Origin: Pseudomonas monteilii NBRC 103158 = DSM 14164 | GTDB taxonomy: Bacteria; Pseudomonadota; Gammaproteobacteria; Pseudomonadales; Pseudomonadaceae | Direction: 5' to 3' | DNA length: 64,000 bases | NCBI RefSeq assembly: GCF_000730605.1 | Contig: NZ_BBIS01000012.1 | Coordinates: 227,137 to 291,136 of the forward strand | Part shown: in pieces, positions 29,278-38,022 of the stretch | Layout: each line of letters starts with the position of its first letter | How positions within the stretch are numbered: the stretch's first letter is position 1 | Made by a program: the position numbers and the translations under genes | Notes under the pieces: generated by a model | Told to the model about the DNA's origin: nothing | What the model saw: only the letters and a program-made list of their open reading frames with translations | The model's database searches: none

Positions 29278-30584
29278 GCGCCCGCCTTGCCTGCTGCTTT
29301 GCCAGGTTGTGCTTCACCGGTTTGCGCCGAACCTTTGGCCTCTTGCCCTTGCAGGTGCTGGCCCGGGGTGGTCGGCACTTGCGAGCTGTCTTCGACCACT
29401 TCAACCTTGGTGCCTTCGCGCAGGCGGTCGGTACCTTCCAGCACCAGCCGGTCACCGGCCTTCAGGCCGTCGAGAATGACGCTGTTCTCGCCATCACTGG
29501 CGCCCACCTTGACCTTGCGCACGTTAACGGTGTTCTCGGCATTGACCACGTAGGCGAAGCTACCGTCATTGCCGAACTGGATGGCCGCCGCCGGGGCCAT
29601 GACCACCTGCTTGAGGGTATCGGCCAGCAAACGCACGTTGACGAACTGGTTGGGGAACAGGGCCAGGTCCTTGTTCTCGAAGCGGCCTTTGAATTTGAGG
29701 GTGCCAGTGGTGGTGTCGATCTGGTTGTCGATGCTGCCCAGCACGCCGGTAGATTGCAATTTGCTGTCACTGCGGTCCCAGGCCTCGACCGGCAGGCTGG
29801 CGCCACTGCGATAACGCTCCAGCACGGTGCTCAGCTGGGTTTCCGGCAGGGTGAAGGCGACGTTGATCGGCTCGGTCTGGGTGATGACCACCAGTGCGGT
29901 GGTGTCGTTGGCCGCCACCAGGTTGCCCAGGTCAAGCTGACGCAGGCCGACACGGCCGCTGATCGGCGCACGGATCTGGGTGAAGTCGAGGTTCAGGCGG
30001 GCATCGTTGACCTGGGCCTGGTTGGTCTTGACCAGCCCCTGGAATTGCGCCACCTGTGCTTCGGCGGTGTCGAGGGTTTGCTTGGCGATGCTGTCTTCGG
30101 CGTACAGGCCTTTGTAACGGGCCAGGTCGACCTGGGCGTTCTTCAACTGCGCCTGGTTCTGCGCCAAGGTGCCTTCGGCTTGCTGCAAGGCGATGCGGTA
30201 CGAGCGCGGGTCGATTTCGGCGAGCAAGTCGCCGGCCTTGACCTGCTGGCCTTCCTTGAAGTGGATTTTCACCAGTTCGCCAGCCACGCGGCTGCGTACG
30301 TTGACGGTGTTGGTCGCGGTGACCGTGCCAAGGGCCTTGTAGTACAGCGGGAAATCACCCACTCGCACGGGCTCGACGCGCACGGGTACCGCTTCGCTGG
30401 AGCCGCCAAAGCCCGGGCGACCGCCCATCATGCCCATGCCCTTGCCGCCGCGCCCGCCGCCACTGGCTTCTTTATGCGCAGGCGTTGCTGCAGGCCACAG
30501 CCACCAGGCCAGTGCAGCCACCAGCAGCAGGATCAGCAGGCCGACGAGCCAGCGACGGGGGGAACGGGAATTGGACGCTTGCAT
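29274..30584 (-). CDS. mdtA: RND efflux membrane fusion protein, MdtA-like
   Basis: 436 residues, periplasmic adaptor. N-terminal membrane anchor at about residues 11-28 ([19 protein letters not shown]) without lipobox, a Gly-rich linker ([20 protein letters not shown]), then the barrel-sandwich/lipoyl half ([32 protein letters not shown]), a coiled-coil hairpin around residues 140-190, and the second lipoyl half ([20 protein letters not shown]). The start at 30584 has no strong ribosome site. First gene of mdtA-mdtB-mdtC-opmB; no two-component regulator is adjacent. Confidence 0.92.
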   Translation of the reverse strand: MQASNSRSPRRWLVGLLILLLVAALAWWLWPAATPAHKEASGGGRGGKGMGMMGGRPGFGGSSEAVPVRVEPVRVGDFPLYYKALGTVTATNTVNVRSRVAGELVKIHFKEGQQVKAGDLLAEIDPRSYRIALQQAEGTLAQNQAQLKNAQVDLARYKGLYAEDSIAKQTLDTAEAQVAQFQGLVKTNQAQVNDARLNLDFTQIRAPISGRVGLRQLDLGNLVAANDTTALVVITQTEPINVAFTLPETQLSTVLERYRSGASLPVEAWDRSDSKLQSTGVLGSIDNQIDTTTGTLKFKGRFENKDLALFPNQFVNVRLLADTLKQVVMAPAAAIQFGNDGSFAYVVNAENTVNVRKVKVGASDGENSVILDGLKAGDRLVLEGTDRLREGTKVEVVEDSSQVPTTPGQHLQGQEAKGSAQTGEAQPGKAAGKAGA

Positions 30585-30717
30585 GGGTTGAACGAACCTT
30601 GTTCGGAATGGCGACTTGGGGAGGGTGAACGATAAGCAATGGCATCGTTTAAGCAAAGGGCCTTTACCAGAGGTTTACCTTAGGCTGACGTTGCCAAGAC
30701 GCGGAATTTTAAATGAA

Positions 30718-30745
30718 AACGGCCCGGAGAGCGTTCCGGGCCGTT
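30718..30745 (-). terminator. Rho-independent terminator of tpx
   Basis: AACGGCCCGGA (30718-30728) and TCCGGGCCGTT (30735-30745) form a perfect 11-base stem with a 6-base loop. Reading leftward the stem is followed by a T-rich run (TTTTCATTTAAAATT). It lies 100 bases past the tpx stop and just before the mdtA promoter area. Confidence 0.85.
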
Positions 30746-30844
30746 ACAGGGTGTTGCCTGGAGCGGTGGCGGGCTTGAGGGTTCCGCTGCGTGTGCTGGC
30801 ACTATCGCCGGCACAGGACTCCACCGCCCTGCCCCACGCAATCC

Positions 30845-31345
30845 TTACTTCAGTACAGCCAGGGCTGCATCGTAGTTCGGCTCGTCAGCGATTTCGCCAA
30901 CCAGCTCGCTGTGCAGCACCTTGTCGTTCTCGTCCAGCACTACCACAGCACGGGCAGCCAGGCCGGCCAGCGGGCCGTCGGCGATGGCGACGCCGTAGTT
31001 TTCGAGGAACTCGCGGCCACGCAGGGTCGACAGGTTCTTCACGTTTTCCAGGCCTTCAGCACCGCAGAAGCGTGCCTGGGCGAACGGCAGGTCGGCGGAG
31101 ATGCACAGCACGACAGTGTTGGCGACATCGTTGGCCTGGGCGTTGAACTTGCGCACGGAGGTAGCGCAGGTTGGGGTGTCGACGCTCGGGAAAATGTTCA
31201 GCACTTTGCGCTTGCCGGCGAAGTCTTTCAGCGACTTGTCAGCCAGGCCTTCACCGACCAGGGAGAAAGCCGGAGCCTGGGCGCCGACCTGTGGCAGGTT
31301 GCCGTTAACCTGAACCGGGCCGCCTTTGAGAGTCACTTGAGCCAT
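30845..31345 (-). CDS. tpx: Thiol peroxidase (Tpx), atypical 2-Cys peroxiredoxin
   Basis: 166 residues; reduces hydrogen and lipid peroxides using thioredoxin. Peroxidatic Cys60 lies in [14 protein letters not shown] and resolving Cys94 in [11 protein letters not shown], spaced as in E. coli Tpx (61/95). AAGGAT ribosome site 7 bases before the start. Its own terminator at 30718-30745 and a terminator upstream at 31453-31491 make it a single-gene unit. Confidence 0.97.
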   Translation of the reverse strand: MAQVTLKGGPVQVNGNLPQVGAQAPAFSLVGEGLADKSLKDFAGKRKVLNIFPSVDTPTCATSVRKFNAQANDVANTVVLCISADLPFAQARFCGAEGLENVKNLSTLRGREFLENYGVAIADGPLAGLAARAVVVLDENDKVLHSELVGEIADEPNYDAALAVLK

Positions 31346-31452
31346 GACGAAATCCTTATGCTGGGTTTGAAAAGGACACTGAGTTAAGCATGAAGCCGGC
31401 CGGGTGCCTATGGGTCAGGTGAAATCGTTCTATTTCCTGACACTTTTTGTGG

Positions 31453-31491
31453 ACAAAAAAATGCCCGGATTGCGACAAGCAACCCGGGCAT
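31453..31491 (-). terminator. Rho-independent terminator of the amino acid symporter gene
   Basis: ATGCCCGG (31461-31468) pairs with CCGGGCAT (31484-31491). Reading leftward the stem runs into seven T residues (31454-31460 on the complement). It lies 20 bases past the stop of the HAAAP-type transporter. Confidence 0.9.
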
Positions 31492-31511
31492 TCCTCATTG
31501 CAGGGGGCGAA

Positions 31512-32792
31512 TCAGCCCAGCAGGCCGTACACCACCGAAGTCAACGCAACCAGGCCGACCACCACGACGAACACGTTGGAGGCCGCACCGCTGTACTTGC
31601 GCATCGACGGTACGCGGCGAATGGCATACATCGGCATCAGGAACAGCAGCACCGCCAGGATCGGGCCGCCGAGCGACTCGATCATGCCGAGGATGCTCGG
31701 GTTGAGGGTGGCAACGATCCAGCACACCACCAGCATCAGTGCAGCAACCACGCGGTCCAGGGTTTTGGCACCCGGGCGCGCGCCAGCCTTGGTGATGATG
31801 CCCTTCAGGCCTTCGCTGGCACCGATGTAGTGGCCCAGGAACGACTTGGCGATAGCCACGAAGGCGATCAGCGGTGCAGCGAACGCGATAGTCGGGTTGC
31901 TGAAGTGGTTGGCCAGGTACGACAGGATCGACAGGTTCTGTGCCTTGGCTTCGGCCAGCTGGGCGCTGCTGAGGGTGAGCACGCAACTGAACACGAAGAA
32001 CAGCACCATCACCACCATCAGCAAGTGAGCACGGCGCAGGATCTGGCCGCTGCGCTCATCGGCGTGCTCGCCGTAACGGCGCTTCTGGTCCACCGCGAAG
32101 GCCGAGATGATCGGCGAATGGTTGAACGAGAACACCATCACCGGAATGGCCAGCCACAGGGTGTGCAGGAACGCCGAAGCCGGCGGCACCTGGGTGGCGC
32201 TGTCGAGGATGCCACCGGTCCAGTGCGGCACCAGGTACAGGCCAAGCAGCGCCAGGGCGACGATGAACGGGTACACCAGCAGGCTCATGACCTTGACCGT
32301 GGCCTGCTCGCCGCAACGCACGATGGCCAGCAGGCCGAGGATCAGCACGAACGACAGGATGGCCCGCGGTGGCGGCGCCATGTGCAGCTGGTGCTCCATG
32401 AAGCTGGACACGGTGTTGGTCAGCGCCACGCTATAGATAAGCAGGATGGGGAAGATTGCGAAGAAATACAGCACGGTGATCGAGGCACCGGCGGTGCTGC
32501 CGAAGTGCTCCTTGACCACCTCGGTGATGTCGCCACCGTTGCGCCCCGACAGGACGAACCGGGTCAGACCACGGTGGGCAAAGTACGTCATCGGGAAGGC
32601 CAGGATGGCCAGGATCAGCAGCGGCCAGAAACCGCCAAGGCCAGCGTTGATCGGCAGGAACAGGGTTCCGGCGCCGATGGCTGTGCCGAACAGGCCCAGC
32701 ATCCAGGTAGTGTCGTGACGCGCCCAGCTGCCAAGGGTGGCGGGGGTCGATTCTGCAAAGCGTTGTTCAACGCTTGGGGCCTGCTCATTCAT
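31512..32792 (-). CDS. HAAAP family amino acid/proton symporter (serine transporter SdaC-like)
   Basis: 426 residues, about 11 membrane segments. Family features: TTWMLGLFGTAIGAGTLFLPINAGLGGFWPL at the first helix, FPMTYFAHRGLTRFVL, FNHSPIISAFAVDQKRRYGEHADER and AKSFLGHYIGASEGLKGII. HAAAP members take up serine, threonine, tryptophan or tyrosine with protons. The start at 32792 (MNEQAPSVEQRF) excludes an unlikely 37-residue extension. It precedes nothing in an operon and lies beside an aminotransferase gene that is transcribed the same way but has its own terminator. Confidence 0.88.
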   Translation of the reverse strand: MNEQAPSVEQRFAESTPATLGSWARHDTTWMLGLFGTAIGAGTLFLPINAGLGGFWPLLILAILAFPMTYFAHRGLTRFVLSGRNGGDITEVVKEHFGSTAGASITVLYFFAIFPILLIYSVALTNTVSSFMEHQLHMAPPPRAILSFVLILGLLAIVRCGEQATVKVMSLLVYPFIVALALLGLYLVPHWTGGILDSATQVPPASAFLHTLWLAIPVMVFSFNHSPIISAFAVDQKRRYGEHADERSGQILRRAHLLMVVMVLFFVFSCVLTLSSAQLAEAKAQNLSILSYLANHFSNPTIAFAAPLIAFVAIAKSFLGHYIGASEGLKGIITKAGARPGAKTLDRVVAALMLVVCWIVATLNPSILGMIESLGGPILAVLLFLMPMYAIRRVPSMRKYSGAASNVFVVVVGLVALTSVVYGLLG

Positions 32793-32971
32793 TCCGGGTG
32801 AAGCTCCACTCGCAAGACTGCAACAGGCTGAGAATGGCGAAATAGTGCCTTCGCCCAACTCAACCGGAAAAGAGGGGCGCGATTGTGCACGGAAAGGTTG
32901 CACTTGCGAAGCCCCTTTCCGAGGGGCGGTTGCACTTGTCTTTACAAGCGGGTTGTGCCGACAGGAAATGC

Positions 32972-32992
32972 AAGGGGCCGCGCAGGCCCCTT
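32972..32992 (-). terminator. Probable terminator of the aminotransferase gene
   Basis: AAGGGGCC (32972-32979) pairs with GGCCCCTT (32985-32992) around a 5-base loop, 8 bases beyond the aminotransferase stop. Only a short T run follows on the minus strand (GCATTTCC), so it is a moderate candidate. Confidence 0.6.
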
Positions 32993-32999
32993 GGTGGTG

Positions 33000-34196
33000 T
33001 TACTTCTGGACGGCAGCGAACGCTTCGGCAACCCGTTGCAGGTTGGCCGGGCGCAGGCCAGACATGCACACCCGGCCGCTGTCGATCAGGTACACGCCAA
33101 ACTCGTCACGCAGGCGGCGCACTTGCTCGACGCTGAAGCCGGTGTAGCTGAACATGCCACGCTGGCGCAGGAAGAACTGGAAGTCCTGGCCTGGCAACAG
33201 CACCGCCAGGGCATCGACCAGCGCCTGGCGCATGTCGAGGATACGCTTGCGCATCACTTCCACTTCTTCGGCCCATTGGGCATTGAGGCCGGCATCACTC
33301 AGCACGCCAGCGACCAGTTGGGCGCCGAAGTTGGGCGGGCTGGAGTAGTTGCGGCGTACGGTGGCCTTGAGCTGGCCAAGCACGCTCTGGGCGGTGGCGT
33401 CATCGTCGCAGACCACCGACAGGCCGCCTACCCGCTCGCCATACAGCGAGAAGATTTTCGAGAACGAGTTGCTGACCAGGCACGGCACACCGGCACGGGC
33501 CATTTCGCGGATGGCGTAGGCGTCTTCCACCAGGCCTTCGGCGAAGCCTTGGTAGGCGATGTCGAGGAACGGGATCAGCTGGCGTGCCTTGACCACTTCG
33601 ACCACTTGTTGCCACTGGTGTTGTTCCAGGTCGGCGCCGGTGGGGTTGTGGCAGCAGGGGTGCAGCAGTACCACGCTGTTGGCCGGCAGGGTCTGCAGGG
33701 TGGCCAGCATGCCGTCGAAGTCCACGCCACGGGTGGCCTGGTCGAAGTACGGGTAGGTGTGCACCTTGAAGCCGGCGCCTTCGAAGATGGCGCGGTGGTT
33801 GTCCCAGGTCGGGTTGCTGACCCAGACTTCGGACTGCGGGAAATAGCGCTTGAGGAAGTCGGCACCGACTTTCAGGGCGCCGGAGCCACCCACGGTCTGC
33901 ACAGTGGCCACGCGGCCGCCGGTCACAGCCGGGTGATCGGCACCGAACAGCAGTGCCTGGATCGCCTGGCGGTAGCTGGCCAGGCCTTCCATCGGCAGGT
34001 ACAGGGAAGCTTCGTGGTCCTGGCCGGCGATGCGTTTTTCCACCGCATCCACAGCCGCCAGTTGCGGCACCACGCCAGCCTCATCGTAGTACAGGCCGAT
34101 ACTCAGGTTGACCTTGTCGGCACGCGGATCGGCCTTGAAGGTTTCCATCAACGAGAGGATCGGGTCGCCGGCATAGGCATCGACATGTTTGAACAC
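33000..34196 (-). CDS. amaC: Class I aminotransferase, aromatic/D-lysine type (TyrB/AmaC-like)
   Basis: 398 residues, PLP-dependent, aspartate/aromatic aminotransferase subfamily. PLP lysine is Lys247 in [18 protein letters not shown]; also [18 protein letters not shown] and [11 protein letters not shown], plus the substrate-carboxylate Arg near the end ([11 protein letters not shown]). The start is GTG at 34196 with AAGGAG 9 bases upstream. Next to dpkA it matches the P. putida arrangement in which this enzyme deaminates D-lysine to the 2-keto acid that cyclises to piperideine-2-carboxylate. By sequence alone tyrB would be an equally good name. Confidence 0.85.
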   Translation of the reverse strand: MFKHVDAYAGDPILSLMETFKADPRADKVNLSIGLYYDEAGVVPQLAAVDAVEKRIAGQDHEASLYLPMEGLASYRQAIQALLFGADHPAVTGGRVATVQTVGGSGALKVGADFLKRYFPQSEVWVSNPTWDNHRAIFEGAGFKVHTYPYFDQATRGVDFDGMLATLQTLPANSVVLLHPCCHNPTGADLEQHQWQQVVEVVKARQLIPFLDIAYQGFAEGLVEDAYAIREMARAGVPCLVSNSFSKIFSLYGERVGGLSVVCDDDATAQSVLGQLKATVRRNYSSPPNFGAQLVAGVLSDAGLNAQWAEEVEVMRKRILDMRQALVDALAVLLPGQDFQFFLRQRGMFSYTGFSVEQVRRLRDEFGVYLIDSGRVCMSGLRPANLQRVAEAFAAVQK

Positions 34197-34334
34197 AGCG
34201 TGCAGCTCCTTGGATCAGGACAGTACGAAAAGTCAGCGTTGAGCATACCCGGAGTGCGGGTTCAGGAACATCCACTATTGTGCAAGGTTGTCTATGCAAC
34301 ATTGCATGGCTGGGAATTTGTGCTGGATTCTTAG

Positions 34335-34387
34335 CGGCACGCCCGCTCCCACAGGTTCAGCGCGTACCTGTGGGAGCGCGCGTGCCC
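34335..34387. repeat. REP-like imperfect inverted repeat
   Basis: Arms 34335-34356 and 34366-34387 share the CTCCCACAGGT/ACCTGTGGGAG core and GC-rich flanks, with one gap. It sits between dpkA's stop and amaC's start. It is related to the pair at 1294-1375 and would act as a hairpin separating the two transcripts. Confidence 0.65.
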
Positions 34388-34401
34388 GCGAAAGGGCCGG
34401 G

Positions 34402-35427
34402 TCAGCCAAGCAAGTCTTTCAGGCCCTGCAACTCCTGCTCGGTCACCGCCACCCCCTCCTCCTCAGCCACCTCACGCTCGCGGTATCGCCGCTCACCCGG
34501 CATGCGCGTCAACCCCACCGCCTGCATCTGTTCCACCAGCTCGCGGCTGCGCTGGGCAAAGCGCTCGCCCTCGGCCTTGTGCGGGTCGATGACGATGATC
34601 AGTTGCCCGGTCCATGGCGTTTTCGCCCCTGGGTACCCCGACCAGTCGAACTCCCAGGAGAAATGCCCACCGGTCAGCGCCGCCGCCAGCAACTCGACCA
34701 TCATCGACAGCGCCGAGCCCTTGTGCCCGCCAAACGGTAGCAAGGCGCCACCCTCCAGAATCGCCAGCGGGTCGGTGGTCGGCTCGCCATTGGCATCCAC
34801 ACCCATGCCTTCTGGTAGTTGCTGGCCGGCACGCGCAGCAATCTGCACGTCACCGTGGGCCATGGCGCTGGTGGCCATGTCGAAGACGATCGGGTCGTGT
34901 TCGGCGCATGGCGCAGCAAACGCGATGGGGTTGGTGCCGAACAGTGGCTTGCGAGCGCCATGCGGCACCACGCAGGTCATGCTGTTGACCACGCTCAGGG
35001 CCACCAGGCCCTCTTCGGCAAACGGCTCTACATCCGGCCACAGAGCCGCGAAGTGGTGCGAGTTGTGGATTGCCAACACGGCAATGCCGGCATTGCGCGC
35101 TTTGGCCACCAACAACTCGCGGGCCGCAGCCAGCGCCGGCTGGGCGAAGCCGCCGGCTGCATCGACACTGACATAGCCGGCAGCTACATCACTGACCTTA
35201 GGTATGGCCTGGCCGTCGACCCAGCCACTGGCCAGGGTCGAAACATACCCGGGCATGCGGAATACCCCATGGCTGTGCGCGCCATCACGCTGGGCGCTGG
35301 CACAGTTGTAAGCCAGCACCCGAGCCACGCGCTCGCTGCAGCCATGGCGTTGGAAGATGGCCTGCAACAGGCCCTGCAGCTCGGTAAAAGGCACACGCAC
35401 GACAGTGTCGGTAGAAGGTGCGGACAT
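34402..35427 (-). CDS. dpkA: Delta1-piperideine-2-carboxylate/pyrroline-2-carboxylate reductase
   Basis: 341 residues, malate/L-lactate dehydrogenase (LDH2) family, NADPH-dependent. Signature RDGAHSHGVFRMPGYV holds the catalytic His53 (His54 in the P. syringae enzyme), with HNSHHFAALWPDVE, FGTNPIAFAAP and LLPFGGHKGSALSMMVELL further on. It reduces the cyclic imine from D-lysine to L-pipecolate. The start at 35427 has AAGGAG 8 bases upstream. It is divergent from an RpiR gene and a D-amino acid uptake operon, with the aminotransferase downstream, which fits the D-lysine branch of lysine catabolism. Confidence 0.9.
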   Translation of the reverse strand: MSAPSTDTVVRVPFTELQGLLQAIFQRHGCSERVARVLAYNCASAQRDGAHSHGVFRMPGYVSTLASGWVDGQAIPKVSDVAAGYVSVDAAGGFAQPALAAARELLVAKARNAGIAVLAIHNSHHFAALWPDVEPFAEEGLVALSVVNSMTCVVPHGARKPLFGTNPIAFAAPCAEHDPIVFDMATSAMAHGDVQIAARAGQQLPEGMGVDANGEPTTDPLAILEGGALLPFGGHKGSALSMMVELLAAALTGGHFSWEFDWSGYPGAKTPWTGQLIIVIDPHKAEGERFAQRSRELVEQMQAVGLTRMPGERRYREREVAEEEGVAVTEQELQGLKDLLG

Positions 35428-35490
35428 CTGAAGCTCCTTGTTGGTATTGGAATGGCTACAGCGTTGCAACGACAAAAACTTTCCTGCATG

Positions 35491-35506
35491 TGACAGCAAT
35501 CTGTCA
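35491..35506. promoter_or_regulatory. Candidate RpiR operator palindrome
   Basis: TGACAG-CAAT-CTGTCA has perfect 6-base arms and lies in the 142-base gap between dpkA and the divergent rpiR gene. A third TGACAG follows at 35520-35525, running into a second symmetric element GAAAA-CATTCA-TTTTC (35525-35540). The spacing suits a regulator controlling both divergent promoters. Confidence 0.5.
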
Positions 35507-35569
35507 AATGTTGACTTGATGACAGAAAACATTCATTTTCTTCCCACGCCTCACCCCTGGAGCCGCAGC

Positions 35570-36442
35570 ATGAGCCAACCGATCAAGCAACGCCTGGAAA
35601 ACAGCCTCGAAGGGGCCGCTGCCTCGGGCCGCAAGATCGCCACCTACATGCTCGCCAACCTGCACGAACTGCCGTTCCAGACTTCGGCCAGCATTGCCGC
35701 CAAGCTGGGCGTCAGCGAATCCAGCGTCGGGCGCTTCTGCCGTTCATTGGGTTATGCCCACCTCAAGGCATTAAAACAAGACCTGCAGAACGACCTGGGC
35801 GATGGCCCGTGGCTGGTGGGGGACCGCCTGCAAGATTACCGCCAGAACCAGGACGCCAGCGACAACGCCGGCAGCCTGGAGCTGGAAATCGCCGCCCTGG
35901 TGCGCGTGCACGAGTACCGCCAGAGCCCGGCCTGGCACAGCGTGGCGCAACGCCTGGCCAGCAAGCCACGGGTGTTCATCGCCGGCTTCCAGACCGAGCG
36001 CGGCGTGGCCATGTGCATGAGCCACTTGCTGCAATACCTGCGCGATGGCGTACAGCTGGTCGATATCAGCGCCGGGCACTTCGGCGAAGTGTTGCTGGGC
36101 CGCGCCGAAGACAGCGCCCTGGTGGTGTTCGAAGCGCGCCGTTATTCCCGCCATGCCTTGATGCTGTGCCAGAAGGCGCGCGAGGCGGGCATCGCGGTCA
36201 CCCTGGTGACCGACACTTTCTGTGACTGGGCCGATGCCAACGCCGACGAGGTGTTCCGCATCCCCACCGAGTTCAATCTGTTCTGGGAATCCACCTCGAC
36301 GATGCTGTCGTGGGTTCACCTGATGGTCAACGAGGTCTGCAAGAAACTCGGGCCTGATGTTGAAAAACGCTTGGAAGCAACTGCCGCTCTACATAACGAG
36401 TTCGTCGGCTACACCTCGTGGTCGGCGGGAAAACAACAATAG
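35570..36442 (+). CDS. MurR/RpiR family transcriptional regulator
   Basis: 290 residues. N-terminal helix-turn-helix of RpiR type (KIATYMLANLHELPFQTSASIAAKLGVSESSVGRFCRSLGYAHLKALKQDL), then a C-terminal SIS domain (PRVFIAGFQTERGVAMCMSHLLQYL onward) that would bind an effector. The start at 35570 has TGGAG 8 bases upstream; the open frame to 35438 runs into the dpkA promoter. It is followed 22 bases later by the binding-protein gene, so it heads or controls the D-amino acid uptake operon and probably dpkA too. Confidence 0.88.
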   Translation: MSQPIKQRLENSLEGAAASGRKIATYMLANLHELPFQTSASIAAKLGVSESSVGRFCRSLGYAHLKALKQDLQNDLGDGPWLVGDRLQDYRQNQDASDNAGSLELEIAALVRVHEYRQSPAWHSVAQRLASKPRVFIAGFQTERGVAMCMSHLLQYLRDGVQLVDISAGHFGEVLLGRAEDSALVVFEARRYSRHALMLCQKAREAGIAVTLVTDTFCDWADANADEVFRIPTEFNLFWESTSTMLSWVHLMVNEVCKKLGPDVEKRLEATAALHNEFVGYTSWSAGKQQ

Positions 36443-36464
36443 CAAGAGTGCAATGAGGTGCGAG

Positions 36465-37217
36465 ATGAACAAGACCATGGCCTTGGTAGGTGCGTGCGCC
36501 CTGCTGCTGACGGGTGCCGCCAGTGCCGAAACCCTGCGTTTTGCCACCGAGGGCGCGTACCCGCCCTTCAACTATGTCGATGCCGATAACAAACTGCACG
36601 GCTTCGACATCGACATCACCCACGCCCTGTGCGAACAGATGAAAGTCGAGTGCACGCTGGTGGCCCAGGATTGGGAGGGCATCATCCCGGCCCTGATGGC
36701 ACGCAAGTACGACGCTATTGTCGCCTCGATGATCGACACCGAAGAACGTCGCAAGAAAATCGCCTTCACCGACCATTACTACCGCACCCCGCTGACCGTT
36801 GCCGTCGCCAAGGACAGCAAGATCGACAGCGCCCAGACCGACTTTGTCGGCTACACCGTTGGCGCCCAGTCGTCGTCCACCCAGGCCATCTACGCCGAAG
36901 ACGTTTATGGCAAAGCCGGTGCCGACGTGAAGCTGTACCCGACCATGGACGAAGCCAACGCCGACTTGGCCGCCGGGCGCCTGGACGGGGTGATTGCCGA
37001 CAAATTCCCGCTGCACGAGTGGATGACCAAGAACGGTGGGGATTGCTGCAAGATCCTCGGCGACGTGGCAAACACCAAAGCCGATGCTGCCATTGCCGTG
37101 CGCAAGGACGACGAGGCCCTGCGCCAGCGCCTGAACGTTGCACTGCAACAGATCGTGGCCAACGGCACCTACCAGAAGATCGCCAGCAAGTACTTCGCTT
37201 TCGATATCTACAACTGA
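36465..37217 (+). CDS. Amino acid ABC transporter substrate-binding protein
   Basis: 250 residues, type-3 periplasmic binding protein. Signal peptide MNKTMALVGACALLLTGAASA, then LRFATEGAYPPFNYVDADNKLHGFDIDI, which is the lysine/arginine/ornithine-binding pattern, and KYDAIVASMIDTEERRKKIAFTDHYYRTP. GAGGTG precedes the start. It belongs with the two permeases and the ATPase that follow; with the oxidase between them, the likely ligand is D-lysine or another basic amino acid. Confidence 0.9.
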   Translation: MNKTMALVGACALLLTGAASAETLRFATEGAYPPFNYVDADNKLHGFDIDITHALCEQMKVECTLVAQDWEGIIPALMARKYDAIVASMIDTEERRKKIAFTDHYYRTPLTVAVAKDSKIDSAQTDFVGYTVGAQSSSTQAIYAEDVYGKAGADVKLYPTMDEANADLAAGRLDGVIADKFPLHEWMTKNGGDCCKILGDVANTKADAAIAVRKDDEALRQRLNVALQQIVANGTYQKIASKYFAFDIYN

Positions 37218-37238
37218 TCTTCAGGAAGTCTAGCGAAA

Positions 37239-37275
37239 TCTCTGTGGTAACGGCGTTGCGTCGCTCCCACAGAGA
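37239..37275 (+). repeat. Intercistronic hairpin after the binding-protein gene
   Basis: TCTCTGTGG (37239-37247) and CCACAGAGA (37267-37275) are perfect 9-base arms. A hairpin directly after the binding-protein gene and before the permeases is a common way to stabilise the 5' message, so that binding protein is made in excess. Confidence 0.55.
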
Positions 37276-37302
37276 CCGCACTACCCGTCCAAGGGGTTTG
37301 TC

Positions 37303-38022
37303 ATGCTCGATCAATTGTCCTTGCTGTCCTTCGCCAGCGGAGGCTGGGGCCAGGCGCTGCTGGCCGGCGCGCTGGTTACGGTTTCCCTCGCCCTGGCCTG
37401 CCTGCCCATCGGCCTGCCGCTGGGCCTGGTAGTCGCCCTGGCCGCACGTTCGCGAAAACGCCTGCCACGGGCCTGGGCCACCACGTTCTCTACCGTGTTC
37501 CGCGGCCTGCCAGAGCTGCTGACGTTGCTCATCATTTATTACGGCTGCCAGATTGCCGCGCAGAAGATCCTTGCCGCCATGGGCTACGAGGGTGAGTTCC
37601 TGATCAACACCTTCCTTGCCGCGATGATTGCCTTCAGCCTGGTGTTCGCCGCGTTTTCCAGCGAGATCTGGCTGGCAGCCTTCAAGACCCTGCCCAAAGG
37701 CCAGCTGGAAGCCTGCTCGGCACTGGGCCTGAGCAAGCGCACCGGCTTCTTCAAGGTGCTGTTGCCGCAACTGACCCGCATCGCCCTGCCCGGCTTGTCG
37801 AACAACTGGCTGTCGCTGCTCAAGGACACCTCGCTGGTGTCGACCATTTCGCTGGTCGACCTGATGCGCCAGACCAACCTGGCGGTCAGCGTGACCAAGG
37901 AGCCGATGTTCTTCTACGGCGTCGCCTGCCTGGGTTACCTGCTGTTCGCGGCACTTTCCGGGCGCGTGTTCGCCTACATCGAACGGCGCAGCAACCGCCA
38001 CCTGCAAGGAGCACGCGCATGA
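37303..38022 (+). CDS. Amino acid ABC transporter permease (HisQ-type)
   Basis: 239 residues with about five membrane segments. The coupling loop that contacts the ATPase is present (EIWLAAFKTLPKGQLEACSALGLSKRTGFFKVLLPQ). The FRGLPELLTLLIIYYG stretch is typical of His/Glu/Gln/Arg/opine-type permeases. AAGGGG ribosome site upstream of ATG 37303. Its stop overlaps the second permease start (ATGA). Confidence 0.92.
   Translation: MLDQLSLLSFASGGWGQALLAGALVTVSLALACLPIGLPLGLVVALAARSRKRLPRAWATTFSTVFRGLPELLTLLIIYYGCQIAAQKILAAMGYEGEFLINTFLAAMIAFSLVFAAFSSEIWLAAFKTLPKGQLEACSALGLSKRTGFFKVLLPQLTRIALPGLSNNWLSLLKDTSLVSTISLVDLMRQTNLAVSVTKEPMFFYGVACLGYLLFAALSGRVFAYIERRSNRHLQGARA

Noticed and set aside
31404..32801. 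465-codon plus-strand frame opposite the amino acid symporter gene
   Set aside because: Antisense shadow; it begins inside the terminator region and is Gln/His/Arg-rich without any domain.
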